Source: Ruminococcaceae bacterium KH2T8 (GTDB lineage: Bacteria; Bacillota; Clostridia; Saccharofermentanales; Saccharofermentanaceae). From it: a stretch of DNA of 64,000 nt. This document shows positions 32,408 through 41,266 of this stretch, piece by piece. The notes beneath the pieces are model-generated. The model searched no databases, was not told the DNA's origin, and saw only the letters and a program-made list of their open reading frames with translations. The translations under genes were made by a program, and so were the position numbers. The DNA lies in contig FOIY01000002.1 in the NCBI GenBank assembly GCA_900111435.1, positions 1 through 64,000 of the forward strand, given 5' to 3'. Position 1 is the first letter of the stretch. The number at the start of each line of letters is the position of its first letter.

Positions 32408-32703
32408 AAAAGCGAATAGTCAGACGCATAGTGATACTGGTTTTTTTGGCTGTTCTTGTATTGCCGTTAGGAAGTGGATACATGACTGATGGCGGAACGA
32501 GATTCTTTACTCCTGCTTTTATTCACTGGTATATGATCTATGATTACAGTACTCGAAGAGCACTGATCCCGATATATCCGCATGATGGTCAAGAACATGA
32601 CGAACCTACGACCAAGACTGTTTATGGAGGAATAGAAGTCTATCTGTTCAGGCATAAGGTCTTTGACAGCAGCTATAAGGTCGAAGTCCCTATAGATTCC
32701 TAA
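32404..32703 (+). CDS. Small secreted or membrane-anchored protein (99 aa)
   Basis: An N-terminal signal-like helix (KKRIVRRIVILVFLAVLVLP, residues 2-21) is followed by a short extracytoplasmic domain rich in aromatic residues. There is no lipobox cysteine. Unknown function. Overlaps the upstream gene by 4 bases. Convergent with the HXXEE gene. Confidence 0.65.
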   Translation: MKKRIVRRIVILVFLAVLVLPLGSGYMTDGGTRFFTPAFIHWYMIYDYSTRRALIPIYPHDGQEHDEPTTKTVYGGIEVYLFRHKVFDSSYKVEVPIDS

Positions 32704-32715
32704 GTGCGTATCCAT

Positions 32716-33255
32716 CTATTTTTCAGCTATATAGAATCTTGTATCGTTCCTGAATTCGAGCTTTCTGCTGAGGAATGTCATGCCCCATATGAGCAGAGCG
32801 AAGTTGCAGATCATCAGCAGGATGCCGATGATGGTAAAGAGTACTGTCGTCGGGTCAAATGTCATTAGCAACACACATTTATATAAGATGATGCTGCTTA
32901 CAGGTAATCCCACGATGCTGGTAATAACTGAAGGTATGTATTTCTTGATCTTTAACGAAAAGCCTATATGGACAACAAAGTGTGACGTAAGTGCAAGAAA
33001 GAAGCCATACCAGATCGAGAAGAGTATGTTGTTTGGAAAGTAGTACGCCAAGAGACTTACTCCGAAGAAAGGGATGAATTCCTCGTATACTCCGAGCTTC
33101 CACGGCATCTCCTTAAGGTCGCGATACATGTTCATTACTTTGGGGTAACGGTCAAAAAGCCATTGGTTATTCCTGAAGAACCAACCGAATCCCACGATCT
33201 CTTCCATGTCGTGAATGATGAATATTATGGGTAAGAGCAACAGGTATTCCCTCAT
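32716..33255 (-). CDS. HXXEE-domain membrane protein
   Basis: A 179-aa membrane protein with the defining HDMEEIVGF near residue 15 and about five helices. The family function is unknown, but it is often encoded beside TetR regulators, as here. AGGAGG before the ATG. Divergent from the TetR gene at 33375; the 120-base gap carries the likely operator sites. Confidence 0.88.
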   Translation of the reverse strand: MREYLLLLPIIFIIHDMEEIVGFGWFFRNNQWLFDRYPKVMNMYRDLKEMPWKLGVYEEFIPFFGVSLLAYYFPNNILFSIWYGFFLALTSHFVVHIGFSLKIKKYIPSVITSIVGLPVSSIILYKCVLLMTFDPTTVLFTIIGILLMICNFALLIWGMTFLSRKLEFRNDTRFYIAEK

Positions 33256-33293
33256 GTGAACCTCCTGTGAAAGTGATACTGTGGTGTCATTTA

Positions 33294-33374
33294 TGTTATA
33301 ATGAAACTACTTTGTGTTAGGTAAGTAAATAGAAAACGGCAAAGATACACCAATTCGCGGGAAAGTGTCACTTT
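33294..33374 (+). promoter_or_regulatory. TetR promoter and operator
   Basis: Extended -10 TGTTATAAT (33294-33302). A perfect odd palindrome AAAGTG-T-CACTTT (33362-33374) ends directly before the TetR ATG, and a looser related dyad (AGTGATAC/GGTGTCAT) lies near 33270-33290 on the HXXEE side. TetR probably binds both. Confidence 0.6.
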
Positions 33375-33947
33375 ATGTATGAATCCGGGAATCCGTCAGC
33401 CATAAGATCCCAAAGGGAGATATCCGAAGGCTTGATCTCATTGATGAAGGAGTTTCCTTACGATGAGATATCGGTAAAGCAGATCCTGCTTGAATCAGGA
33501 CTTGCAAAGAAGACCTTCTACAGGAACTTTGAGTCCAAAGATGATGTTCTGATATCCAAGATAAGGTCAGAACTTCGAGATTATTTCGGTATTGTAGACG
33601 GCGGTGATGTTGATGTGCTCTCGACTATATTCTCTTTCGCGGAGAAGAATAAAGAGTTGCTCCTTCTCCTGGACAGGAACGATATGCTGCATGTGGTCTT
33701 GAAGTGCATGAATGAGAATATAAGATCTCATACCACGGGGCAGGTGAGCTGTACAAACCCTTTTGTACAGCTTTTCGACGGTCTTGATTCCGAATATCTG
33801 ATCGCGCTTAACATAGGAGCAGTATGGAATGTTATCTCGTTCTGGGTGCATGGCGGGATGAAGGAAAGTCCGGACTATGTGAGAGAGACGATAAGCCAAT
33901 ATATAACGAGGCTCGATCCGTCGGTATGTTATAATCCAAATATCTGA
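33375..33947 (+). CDS. TetR/AcrR-family regulator
   Basis: A 190-aa repressor: N-terminal HTH (about 13-58; DEISVKQILLESGLAKKTFYRNFESKDDVL) and a helical ligand domain of the TetR_C_7/DhaS-like type. ATG 33375, with GGGAAAG 8 bases upstream overlapping the palindrome at 33362, so repressor binding would cover the ribosome site DNA. Probably controls itself and the HXXEE gene. Confidence 0.9.
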   Translation: MYESGNPSAIRSQREISEGLISLMKEFPYDEISVKQILLESGLAKKTFYRNFESKDDVLISKIRSELRDYFGIVDGGDVDVLSTIFSFAEKNKELLLLLDRNDMLHVVLKCMNENIRSHTTGQVSCTNPFVQLFDGLDSEYLIALNIGAVWNVISFWVHGGMKESPDYVRETISQYITRLDPSVCYNPNI

Positions 33948-33991
33948 AAGAACGCTCTGATTTATGTAATACGAGAGGTTTTGGTACCGGT

Positions 33992-34357
33992 ATGAGACGG
34001 ATTATTACTGCATTAATGATCACTGTATTCGCTCTTGGGGTATTCGGCTGCAGCAAGCCTGAACCTGAATCTGAGCCTGATCCTCATCAGTTGACTCTGG
34101 AAAAAGTTGTTGAATTGTCTTCCAAAGGTGAAGATCTTACATGGGAAGACTTCGAGGAATACCATGGCGTAGAATGCGGCTCCGGTCTTTATATCGTGAA
34201 GTATGATATCGATGACGATTATGAACTGGTGATCGGAGGTGCCTCGGCGACGGGAACCCCTATGTACATTAATCTTGTCCGAAAGGATTCCGAGGATGAA
34301 TCCGGGTTTATCGATATAAGGACAGAGGATGTACAGGCGTTTATCGAAGAGGGATGA
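33992..34357 (+). CDS. Small lipoprotein (121 aa)
   Basis: Lipobox LGVFGC (Cys20), a PEPESEPDP linker, then a domain with LTLEKVVELSSKGEDLTWEDFEEYHGV and a beta C-terminus. A comparable domain with 'LTWEDFEEY' occurs in other clostridial lipoproteins of unknown role. Extended -10 TGTTATAAT at 33927-33935, inside the 3' end of the TetR gene. Ribosome site weak (GAGAGG at 33973). Confidence 0.75.
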   Translation: MRRIITALMITVFALGVFGCSKPEPESEPDPHQLTLEKVVELSSKGEDLTWEDFEEYHGVECGSGLYIVKYDIDDDYELVIGGASATGTPMYINLVRKDSEDESGFIDIRTEDVQAFIEEG

Positions 34358-34363
34358 GGGTAC

Positions 34364-34672
34364 ATGAGTTCAGTTGATAATGAATCGTTAGAGCTATACA
34401 GGGGTACTGTCTTCAGGATCAAAGGAGAATACCCTTTCCGCGAAGAATATGTTGACTTTATGCTCTGCGATTATCCTAATTGCAGTGAGAATAAGAGCCC
34501 TTTTGCCTTGTACTGCATATCCGGGTATTGCGCAGGAGAACTCGAGTACGTATTCCCGCTTGAAGCAATGTCTGAAAGCTCCAGGAGCATACGCAGAGAG
34601 TGGATCCTGGAGAACTGGAATAAAAGAATATTCGATAAATGTGATATCGACGATGTAGAGATCATCATCTGA
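34364..34672 (+). CDS. Unknown 102-aa acidic protein (immunity-like)
   Basis: A soluble 102-aa protein: YRGTVFRIKGEYPFREEYVD, a small SGYCAG motif, and RREWILENWNKRIF near the end. Size, acidity and the Trp/Cys pattern resemble stand-alone immunity proteins of polymorphic toxin systems, but no toxin gene is nearby. It starts 7 bases after the lipoprotein gene, with GGATGAGGG before ATG 34364. Family unconfirmed. Confidence 0.7.
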   Translation: MSSVDNESLELYRGTVFRIKGEYPFREEYVDFMLCDYPNCSENKSPFALYCISGYCAGELEYVFPLEAMSESSRSIRREWILENWNKRIFDKCDIDDVEIII

Positions 34673-34741
34673 TGATTGAGATGAATCATGATATAATTCT
34701 GGTGTTGGTACGATCGATCAGGAATTAACGTGAGGGAAGAT

Positions 34742-35362
34742 ATGGAAGAGCTTATTCCATTTGGCTTTTATATCTGCAAGGCTACGGAACATCATCCGCT
34801 CTCAAACTGCGAACTCGACAAGATGATCTCTGCAAGTGATTGTCTTTGTGATCATGAGCCGCAGTTATCCTTGTGCCATGGGTGGGAACCTCACGGTGAT
34901 GATGCGGACTATATCTCGCGATTTCGTAGCAAAGATGAATATCTGAAGATGAGCGAGGAGATAAATAGTCTTTTTAGCTCCGGAGATTTCTTCGGCGACG
35001 GAAGATTTATTCGATTAGAAGATGCGTTGCATTTCTTTGATGTCTATTTTCAGGAATGTATCCTGATATCCGTAAGTACGAGCCCGGAGTATTTGATCCT
35101 GAATGATGACCTTAAGTATTACGGAAAAGATGACGTGTGCAATTACGAGTCTATAGGAATGGATATTATTGGTTTGGACATGGGTTTGGGATTTCATTCG
35201 TTTCTGTGTAATGGTCTGCAGTATGAATTTTCTGATATTGGTTTTAATAAGTATGGATTTATGGAAATGGATTTTAAGAAAGCTTCATTGATCGCAGAGC
35301 TGATACAGGGTATGGGCGAACCTGTTGACTGGTTTCCCGTTGAGGTAAGAAGGATCCGTTAA
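34742..35362 (+). CDS. Unknown 206-aa acidic protein
   Basis: Not recognised. Acidic, Cys/His-rich N-terminus (ATEHHPLSNCELDKM, then DHEPQLSLCHGWEPHGDD) and a beta-rich second half. ATG 34742, with GAGGGA at 34732-34737, is preferred over GTG 34730. An extended -10 TGATATAAT is at 34689-34697, giving this gene its own transcript. Confidence 0.72.
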   Translation: MEELIPFGFYICKATEHHPLSNCELDKMISASDCLCDHEPQLSLCHGWEPHGDDADYISRFRSKDEYLKMSEEINSLFSSGDFFGDGRFIRLEDALHFFDVYFQECILISVSTSPEYLILNDDLKYYGKDDVCNYESIGMDIIGLDMGLGFHSFLCNGLQYEFSDIGFNKYGFMEMDFKKASLIAELIQGMGEPVDWFPVEVRRIR

Positions 35363-35379
35363 GTATTGGTAATAGTTAT

Positions 35380-35772
35380 ATGGGAAAACAGTTATTGATC
35401 ACGTCAGATGTTCTTCATAAGGTCGAGTATGATCTCTGGGCAGACGGTGATGACAGATACTTCTTTGATTATGACAGTTATGAGATCAAGTCTAAGGATG
35501 AGATAGACGGATATGCATATTCCATTCCTTTGGTCCATGTCTCACAGGTATCGGTAATGAAGACATTCCTGGCTGATCTGAATGATCGAACGTTAAGTAA
35601 TTATTTCAGATCTCTATCTGATAAGGATATCTGGAGTAAGTTCTGGAATCATTTCGATGATGACGGGCTTAGATCATCAAGATGGCATGAATTCGAGGAA
35701 GAGTATCTCATGAAGCTGATCACATCCTGGTGTGAGGATAACGGGATCAGTTATATTTTTGAAAAGGAATGA
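35380..35772 (+). CDS. Unknown 130-aa acidic protein
   Basis: Soluble, acidic, aromatic-rich protein. Middle part ADLNDRTLSNYFRSLSDKDIW is helical, end WCEDNGISYIFEKE. No family recognised. No clear ribosome site before ATG 35380. Next gene overlaps its stop region by a few bases (AATGACATATGG). Confidence 0.68.
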   Translation: MGKQLLITSDVLHKVEYDLWADGDDRYFFDYDSYEIKSKDEIDGYAYSIPLVHVSQVSVMKTFLADLNDRTLSNYFRSLSDKDIWSKFWNHFDDDGLRSSRWHEFEEEYLMKLITSWCEDNGISYIFEKE

Positions 35773-35775
35773 CAT

Positions 35776-36453
35776 ATGGAACTTAAAAGATTATCCGAAC
35801 ATATATGGTATATGCCTTACGAGGAGGAGCGTGATCGCCCGAACCTTTGTTATATCAAAGGCGATAAGAGGAGTCTTGCTGTTGACGCGGGGCATTCGGA
35901 GGCTCATATAAGAGAGTTTTACGATCTTATCGCTAAGGAAGGGTTGCCGCTTCCATCTCTTACTGTGCTTACACACTGGCACTGGGACCATACTTTCGCG
36001 ATGCATGCCGTAAACGGTATTACACTGGCTAACAAGAGGAAGAACGAGCATCTTCTGGAATGCATGAAGAAGATAGAGAATAACGGTCCTGATGAGTTCC
36101 TTAATATGTATGACAGCATCAGGAAGGAATATGAGGGCGGCAGGGAAGTTATCGTAGTACCTGCGGATATCGTGTTCGAAGGTGATATGACTATCAACCT
36201 GGGAGGCTGTACTGTAAAGCTCATTCAGACTAAGGCTCCCCATACTGACGATTCAACACTTGTCTATGTGTGTGAAGATAAGACGCTCTTTGTAGGTGAT
36301 GCTACCTGCGCGCAGTTCCCTAACGGAGTTAAGGATAAGGCTTTGGCCAATGAACTGGCCGACAAGATACGATCGACAGGAGCGGTCACTTGCGTAGAGG
36401 GACATTGGCAACCTGTTGAAGTTGAAGATACATTGGGGGATCTCCTGTTATGA
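35776..36453 (+). CDS. MBL-fold metallohydrolase
   Basis: A 225-aa metallo-beta-lactamase fold protein. LTHWHWDHTF gives the HxHxDH site, with further ligands in KAPHTDDSTLVYV and LFVGDATCAQF. Probably a zinc hydrolase of a small ester or lactone; substrate unknown. AAAGGAATGAC before ATG 35776. Its stop overlaps the next ATG (TTATGA), so it is coupled to the adenosine-deaminase-like gene. Confidence 0.92.
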   Translation: MELKRLSEHIWYMPYEEERDRPNLCYIKGDKRSLAVDAGHSEAHIREFYDLIAKEGLPLPSLTVLTHWHWDHTFAMHAVNGITLANKRKNEHLLECMKKIENNGPDEFLNMYDSIRKEYEGGREVIVVPADIVFEGDMTINLGGCTVKLIQTKAPHTDDSTLVYVCEDKTLFVGDATCAQFPNGVKDKALANELADKIRSTGAVTCVEGHWQPVEVEDTLGDLLL

Positions 36454-37394
36454 AAAATCTGTTTTTTGAAGGTCTGATCGAAAACGATACGGAAAAACTA
36501 TTGAAAGTTCCCAAGAGTGATATTCATGTTCACTCAACCAAGGGCTGCAGAAGAGAGTGGCTGGGAGAACAGTTGAATGTCGATCTTCCCGGCCCGCCTG
36601 AGAAATTTGACGGCCTTTTGGGAATGCAGGAATGGTTTACTTCTACGCTGAAGCCGTACTGTTCAGGTCCTGAAGGTATTATTATCCGCTGGGAAGGTTC
36701 TTTCGCGGAAGCCGGCAGGAATAATATAGCAAGGCTTGCCATGAACTTCGGTGTTACTGAAATCGATCTTGTCGGGGGGATGGAGACTTTCGTTCCGATG
36801 ATCGAGGGTTTCCATAAGAAGCACTGTCCGGATACAGTCTTCGAGCCTGAGATAACATATATATCTGCATGTGATATTCAGATGGAGACGGAGAGGATGG
36901 ATGAGTACCTCTCGTCAGGATATTTCAGATCTATCGATGTCTGTGGAGGCGAAGATATCAAGCCTGTAGAAGACTTTATTCCGTTGTATCGAAAGGCTGA
37001 AGAGTACCATCTTATCAAGAGGATGCATGTAGGCGAGAGCGGAACCGCGGAAGATGTTAGGCGTGCGGTGGAACTTCTGAATCTGGATGAAGTTCATCAT
37101 GGGATCGCTGCTGCAACCTCGACGGAAGTCATGAGATTTCTGGCCAATAATAAGATACAGCTCAATGTCTGCCCGAGCAGTAATGTCATGCTCGGATATG
37201 CGAAGAGCTATAAGGAATATCCGATCAGGACACTGTATGAAAACGACGTGAAAGTTACGATCAATACGGATGATCTCCTGCTGTTCGACAGTTCGATCGA
37301 GAATGAGTATCTGCGTCTCTATAGAGCAGGTGCTCTCGGGCTTGAAGAACTCAACGATATACGTATGCAGGGATTGAGTTCTATCGAGGGTTAA
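36450..37394 (+). CDS. Adenosine deaminase-like amidohydrolase
   Basis: A 314-aa amidohydrolase of the ADA group. Metal site DIHVHSTKGC (HxH), acid loop MHVGESGTAEDV (the HxGE glutamate), HHGIAAAT (third histidine) and INTDDLLLFDSS (paired aspartates). The usual TDDP is TDDL. It probably removes an amino group from a nucleoside or related base; specificity unknown. Coupled to the MBL gene and followed 4 bases later by a phosphotransferase gene. Confidence 0.88.
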   Translation: MKNLFFEGLIENDTEKLLKVPKSDIHVHSTKGCRREWLGEQLNVDLPGPPEKFDGLLGMQEWFTSTLKPYCSGPEGIIIRWEGSFAEAGRNNIARLAMNFGVTEIDLVGGMETFVPMIEGFHKKHCPDTVFEPEITYISACDIQMETERMDEYLSSGYFRSIDVCGGEDIKPVEDFIPLYRKAEEYHLIKRMHVGESGTAEDVRRAVELLNLDEVHHGIAAATSTEVMRFLANNKIQLNVCPSSNVMLGYAKSYKEYPIRTLYENDVKVTINTDDLLLFDSSIENEYLRLYRAGALGLEELNDIRMQGLSSIEG

Positions 37395-37398
37395 GAAT

Positions 37399-38346
37399 AT
37401 GGCTATTACCAAAAACAGACAATCGGATGATACGATCCGCAATATGGCTCTCAGGGCATTCCCGGATAAGCAGATAACAGGAATCAAAGAACTGACCGAA
37501 GGTATGTGCAATGTAACATACGATATTGCATTCGATGACGGCAGCGAAAGTATCTTAAAGATCGCGGCGAAGGACAGAACAGGAAATACTTCCAATGAAG
37601 TAAATCTGATGCATGCAGAGATAAATGCCATGAAGTTGGTATCCGAGAACTGTTCATTCAATGTAGCGGATGTTCAGTATTACGATACAAGTAACACTAT
37701 TTGCGACGGGAATTATTTCTTCATGGAGAAGCTCAAGGGTGATAACTTCTTTTTGGTAAGGGAGAAGATGTCCGATGAAGCGATCGCGGTAATAGATAAT
37801 GAGATAGGTAAGATCTCCCGTGAATTATCCGAAGTCAGAGATCAGAAATTCGGTTTTCTGGGTGAAGATAAGAGATATGACTCGCTCTTTAGCTTCGTAA
37901 AGCAAATGTTGGAAAATCTGATCTTGGATGCAAAGCGAAAGGATATAGATATCCTGTATGACGAACAGACTTTCATGGAGTGCCTGAAGAATGACAAGGA
38001 TTCTTTTGAAGGGGTACGTGAAGCATCCCTTGTTCACTGGGATATGTGGGAAGGGAATGTATTCGTAAAAGACGGACATGTATCCGGGATCATCGACTGG
38101 GAAAGAGCACTATGGGGCGAGCCCTATATGGATGACCGCTTCAGGATGCATAACAGAGGAGAAAACTTCCTCAAGGGATTTGGTCAAACATCCTTCTCGG
38201 AAGATGAATTGAAGAGGATGCGCTGGTATGACATTACCCTGTATCTTACGATGATGATAGAGGTATACTATAGAGAATTTGAAGATAAGGGACAGTATTT
38301 CTGGGCACGGGAGATGCTCGAGAAGTGTATGGAGGAAAGGGCTTGA
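37399..38346 (+). CDS. Aminoglycoside-phosphotransferase-family kinase
   Basis: A 315-aa APH-fold kinase. Brenner-type catalytic loop LVHWDMWEGNVFVKDG (HxD...N) and GIIDWERALWGEPYMDDRF (the metal-binding D). Such proteins phosphorylate small molecules, sometimes antibiotics; the substrate is unknown. GAGGG before ATG 37399. Overlaps the next gene's ribosome site. Confidence 0.9.
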   Translation: MAITKNRQSDDTIRNMALRAFPDKQITGIKELTEGMCNVTYDIAFDDGSESILKIAAKDRTGNTSNEVNLMHAEINAMKLVSENCSFNVADVQYYDTSNTICDGNYFFMEKLKGDNFFLVREKMSDEAIAVIDNEIGKISRELSEVRDQKFGFLGEDKRYDSLFSFVKQMLENLILDAKRKDIDILYDEQTFMECLKNDKDSFEGVREASLVHWDMWEGNVFVKDGHVSGIIDWERALWGEPYMDDRFRMHNRGENFLKGFGQTSFSEDELKRMRWYDITLYLTMMIEVYYREFEDKGQYFWAREMLEKCMEERA

Positions 38347-38972
38347 TGGGAAATCCGTGGGAAGATATCGGACTCGATGATTATGAGAAGCATATGAGCC
38401 TTGATTCCGTAAAGCAGCTTCAGACAATGAACTTTATGATGAAGGCGCAGTTTGATGCCTATCCCGTCGTTTCGGCGATGGTCTTGGGAATTGCGGGCGG
38501 AAACGGGCTGGATCATGTAGATCCCGAGAAGTATCAGTGCGTATACGGAGTTGATATCAATGAGGATTATCTGCATGCCGTAGAAAGCCGTTATGCGGAT
38601 CTTTCAGACGTTCTTAAATGCCTTAAAGTTGACCTCATAAATGAATCGGATCGTCTTCCACATGCAGAACTGATCATTGCGAATCTGCTGATCGAATATA
38701 TAGGATATGAGGCTTTTCAAAAGGCGGTCAAGACAGTTGACCCTCTGTATGTTTCATGTGTTATACAGATAAATACCGACAGTGAGCAGTGGGTTTCGGA
38801 TTCTCCTTATCTTCACGCTTTTGACAGACTGGATGAGGTGCATCATCAGATGGAAGAAGATGAACTTGAAAGAGCAATGAATGAGATCGGATATGTCAGA
38901 TCGCTGATTCAGAAAGAAGATCTTCCGAACGGCAAAGCTCTTGTGAGAATGGATTTCAGGAGAGGCGATTAA
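38346..38972 (+). CDS. Class I SAM-dependent methyltransferase
   Basis: A 208-aa methyltransferase: motif I AMVLGIAGGNGLDHVD, motif II VYGVDINEDYL, a LIIANLLIEYIG motif IV. ATG 38346 (TGATG overlap with the kinase stop), with AAAGGG at 38337, is preferred over ATG 38325. Operon with the MBL, ADA-like and APH-like genes; a shared pathway is possible but unproven. Confidence 0.88.
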   Translation: MGNPWEDIGLDDYEKHMSLDSVKQLQTMNFMMKAQFDAYPVVSAMVLGIAGGNGLDHVDPEKYQCVYGVDINEDYLHAVESRYADLSDVLKCLKVDLINESDRLPHAELIIANLLIEYIGYEAFQKAVKTVDPLYVSCVIQINTDSEQWVSDSPYLHAFDRLDEVHHQMEEDELERAMNEIGYVRSLIQKEDLPNGKALVRMDFRRGD

Positions 38973-38978
38973 GCATAA

Positions 38979-39875
38979 ATGGAGGAACTGTTTCTTAAAG
39001 CTTTACTTTGGATAGATAATATCGAACCTCAAGACGGATACGTGAATCTGCTTCACGAGATATTTATGCGCCCGGAAAATGAAGAAAATCAGTACCTTCT
39101 TGATCTTGAGGATTGCACCAACAATAAAAAGGATACCCATCATGTCATATTAAGCTTCGTCAACAGCGACCAAACGTCCTGGGATGAAGAACTGTTTATC
39201 AAGCTCTTCATGGAATATCTTCGAAGTCGATATGAGGAGAACGAATCTGTTCATGAGACTATGAGGATAGCGTATAATTTATTGCGAAATCTCCCTGTTT
39301 CCAGTGTTAGAAAGTTCCACAAGCCTTTAAGTACTCTTGATCTGGCAGAAACATATTTAGGAAGTGATTATCCTTCTCAATATTCAGCATATAAAGCATT
39401 TTTCGACAGTGTATACTACTATGCTGATGAGTCGGAAAAAGAAGCTGCGTTTAATAAAGCTTTAGAAGGGGAGCGCGTTGAGCGGATCGAGAAACGTGGT
39501 TATGAGTTTTCAGATGTTAATGATGATTTTATGAAAGCTCTTTATTTCGGGATTAACCAGGGATTCATTGCAGTCGGCAAAAAGTATTTTGTTATATTCA
39601 CCGGCAGGATCTGTCGTATAACCTTAATTAGTTCAATAAGACAGGTTGTGCATTTTTCGGAATTGCTCTATAAAGACATGATCAGTTCTAACAGGATGGA
39701 GCTTGAACGTCATTATTTGCGCATTGAAGAATTTGACGGATCAAATTGCATCGTCTTGTGCTTTAATAGTGTTGCCGCCGATTTTGCGATCGAGCGATTC
39801 AATGAGATCGGAATCTTTACGAGCACCATACCTACTAAAAGAATACCGAGCTCTCAAAGTACAAGGGTCAGCTGA
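38979..39875 (+). CDS. Unknown 298-aa protein
   Basis: Not recognised. N-terminal half is helical and acidic (LLWIDNIEPQDGYVNLLHEIF); the C-terminal half contains ITLISSIRQVVHFSELLYK and ends with a Ser-rich tail. No signal peptide. GAGAGGCG before ATG 38979. Last gene of the run. Confidence 0.72.
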   Translation: MEELFLKALLWIDNIEPQDGYVNLLHEIFMRPENEENQYLLDLEDCTNNKKDTHHVILSFVNSDQTSWDEELFIKLFMEYLRSRYEENESVHETMRIAYNLLRNLPVSSVRKFHKPLSTLDLAETYLGSDYPSQYSAYKAFFDSVYYYADESEKEAAFNKALEGERVERIEKRGYEFSDVNDDFMKALYFGINQGFIAVGKKYFVIFTGRICRITLISSIRQVVHFSELLYKDMISSNRMELERHYLRIEEFDGSNCIVLCFNSVAADFAIERFNEIGIFTSTIPTKRIPSSQSTRVS

Positions 39876-39982
39876 GCTTAATAGAACTCCGAATTCCCTA
39901 GGATATATCAATTAATAGTTGTTGCATGATCCGTACTTTTGCGTAATACTCAAATGAAATTAATAAGTATGGAGTATATGTT

Positions 39983-40648
39983 ATGAAAAAGGCAATAGCT
40001 ACAAAAAGGCTTGTTGCAGCCATTCTTGCTACCGCGCTCATGGTATCCGTCGTATCCTGTTCTTCGGGAAGTAATAATGATAACGACGAAGAGGAGACAA
40101 CAACTACGGTAGAGACTACTACCGAGGAGACCACAACCGCTGAGAAAACATCAGAAGAGACAACTGCCTCAGAGACTACCACGGAAGTTACAACGGAAGA
40201 GACTACTGAGGAAACAACTGAGGAGACAACAGTTGAGACGGCTGAAGAAACGACCCTCGTAGATGATCCCGTGATCGATGAGTTCGAAGATCCTGAAGTA
40301 AGGTACTGGGCTTCATGGTATATCAGCAACGGTTATGACATCGAGTATATGGATCACGAAGCCGGTGAGAGCTGGTGGGGTGAGGGTACCAACATGGTAG
40401 AAGGATTCGGCGCCGCTGATGCAGGAGACAATCTCTTTACTATCGATTATGTTATGAAGTTCCCTGACTATGAGTCAGCTGATGCTTTCCTTAATGAGCT
40501 TGACGGAAGCGATTTCGGTGATCTCGAAAGAACTGAGAATGGTGACGGTTCCTGTACATTTGAGATCGAAGGCGGACTTTGGACAGGATCTCTTTCTACG
40601 AATAATGTCGTAGTTCTGGTCTGTCACGAGGATATGTTCGAAGGATAA
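39983..40648 (+). CDS. Lipoprotein with Thr/Glu-rich linker
   Basis: A 221-aa lipoprotein: lipobox VSVVSCSSG (Cys at about 27), then an acidic Thr/Glu low-complexity linker of about 55 residues built from repeats such as TTEETTEETTEETT, then a small alpha/beta domain (about 95-221) with WASWYISNGYDIEYMDHEAGE. Function unknown. The long reverse frame here is an artefact of the repeat. GGAG site before ATG 39983. Confidence 0.82.
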   Translation: MKKAIATKRLVAAILATALMVSVVSCSSGSNNDNDEEETTTTVETTTEETTTAEKTSEETTASETTTEVTTEETTEETTEETTVETAEETTLVDDPVIDEFEDPEVRYWASWYISNGYDIEYMDHEAGESWWGEGTNMVEGFGAADAGDNLFTIDYVMKFPDYESADAFLNELDGSDFGDLERTENGDGSCTFEIEGGLWTGSLSTNNVVVLVCHEDMFEG

Positions 40649-40659
40649 GAGAACCTTCT

Positions 40660-41205
40660 ATGGAACTGATAAGCGGCCGACCTCAAGATTGCAGCGGGAG
40701 ACTTGATAGGGAGATCAGGACTTATGATCTTCTCGATAGTCTTGGTATCTCCTATCAGAGGACTGACCACGAAGCCACTGATACCATGGAAGAGTGTAAC
40801 AAGATAGATGCCGTACTTGGTGTTGTTATCTGTAAGAATCTCTTCCTGTGCAATAAGCAGGCTACGAAGTTCTACCTTCTAATGATGCCCGGTGATAAGG
40901 TCTTTAAGACAAAAGAGGTCTCTCATCAGATCGGCTCTTCGCGATTGTCTTTCGCTTCTCCTGAAGACATGGTAAAGCACCTGGGGCTAGAGCCCGGCTC
41001 AGTGAGCATCATGGGGCTCATGAATGATCTTGATGATTCAGTTCAGCTCCTGATCGATGAAGATGTCTTAAAAGATGAGTATCTCGGATGCCATCCGTGT
41101 GTAAATACTTCAAGCCTGAAGATCAGGACTTTGGACATTATCGAGAAGTTTCTTCCTGCAGTTAAGCACGAATATACCACTGTCAGATTAACGGGAGATG
41201 TATAA
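40660..41205 (+). CDS. YbaK/ProX (PrdX)-type aminoacyl-tRNA deacylase
   Basis: A 181-aa protein of the prolyl-tRNA-synthetase-associated editing domain, known to hydrolyse mischarged Cys- or Ala-tRNA(Pro). DHEATDTMEECNKI and CKNLFLCNKQATKFYLLMMP are the hallmarks (conserved lysine in FLCNK). It is a trans-acting editing factor in the cytoplasm, 12 bases after the lipoprotein gene. Confidence 0.9.
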   Translation: MELISGRPQDCSGRLDREIRTYDLLDSLGISYQRTDHEATDTMEECNKIDAVLGVVICKNLFLCNKQATKFYLLMMPGDKVFKTKEVSHQIGSSRLSFASPEDMVKHLGLEPGSVSIMGLMNDLDDSVQLLIDEDVLKDEYLGCHPCVNTSSLKIRTLDIIEKFLPAVKHEYTTVRLTGDV

Positions 41206-41231
41206 GTTCGCCGGTATATCAGATCAGTATA

Positions 41232-41266
41232 AGCAGCGCCGCAAACATAATGGCACTGCTATTTCT
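41232..41266. terminator. Weak terminator between convergent genes
   Basis: AGCAG-C-GCC pairs with GGC-A-CTGCT around GCAAACATAAT, followed by ATTTC. Serves the convergent ends of 40660 and 41259 genes. Confidence 0.5.

Noticed and set aside
39898-40329. Long reverse frame opposite the Thr/Glu linker
   Set aside because: Ser/Val repeats are the reverse translation of the linker; no ribosome site; a shadow.
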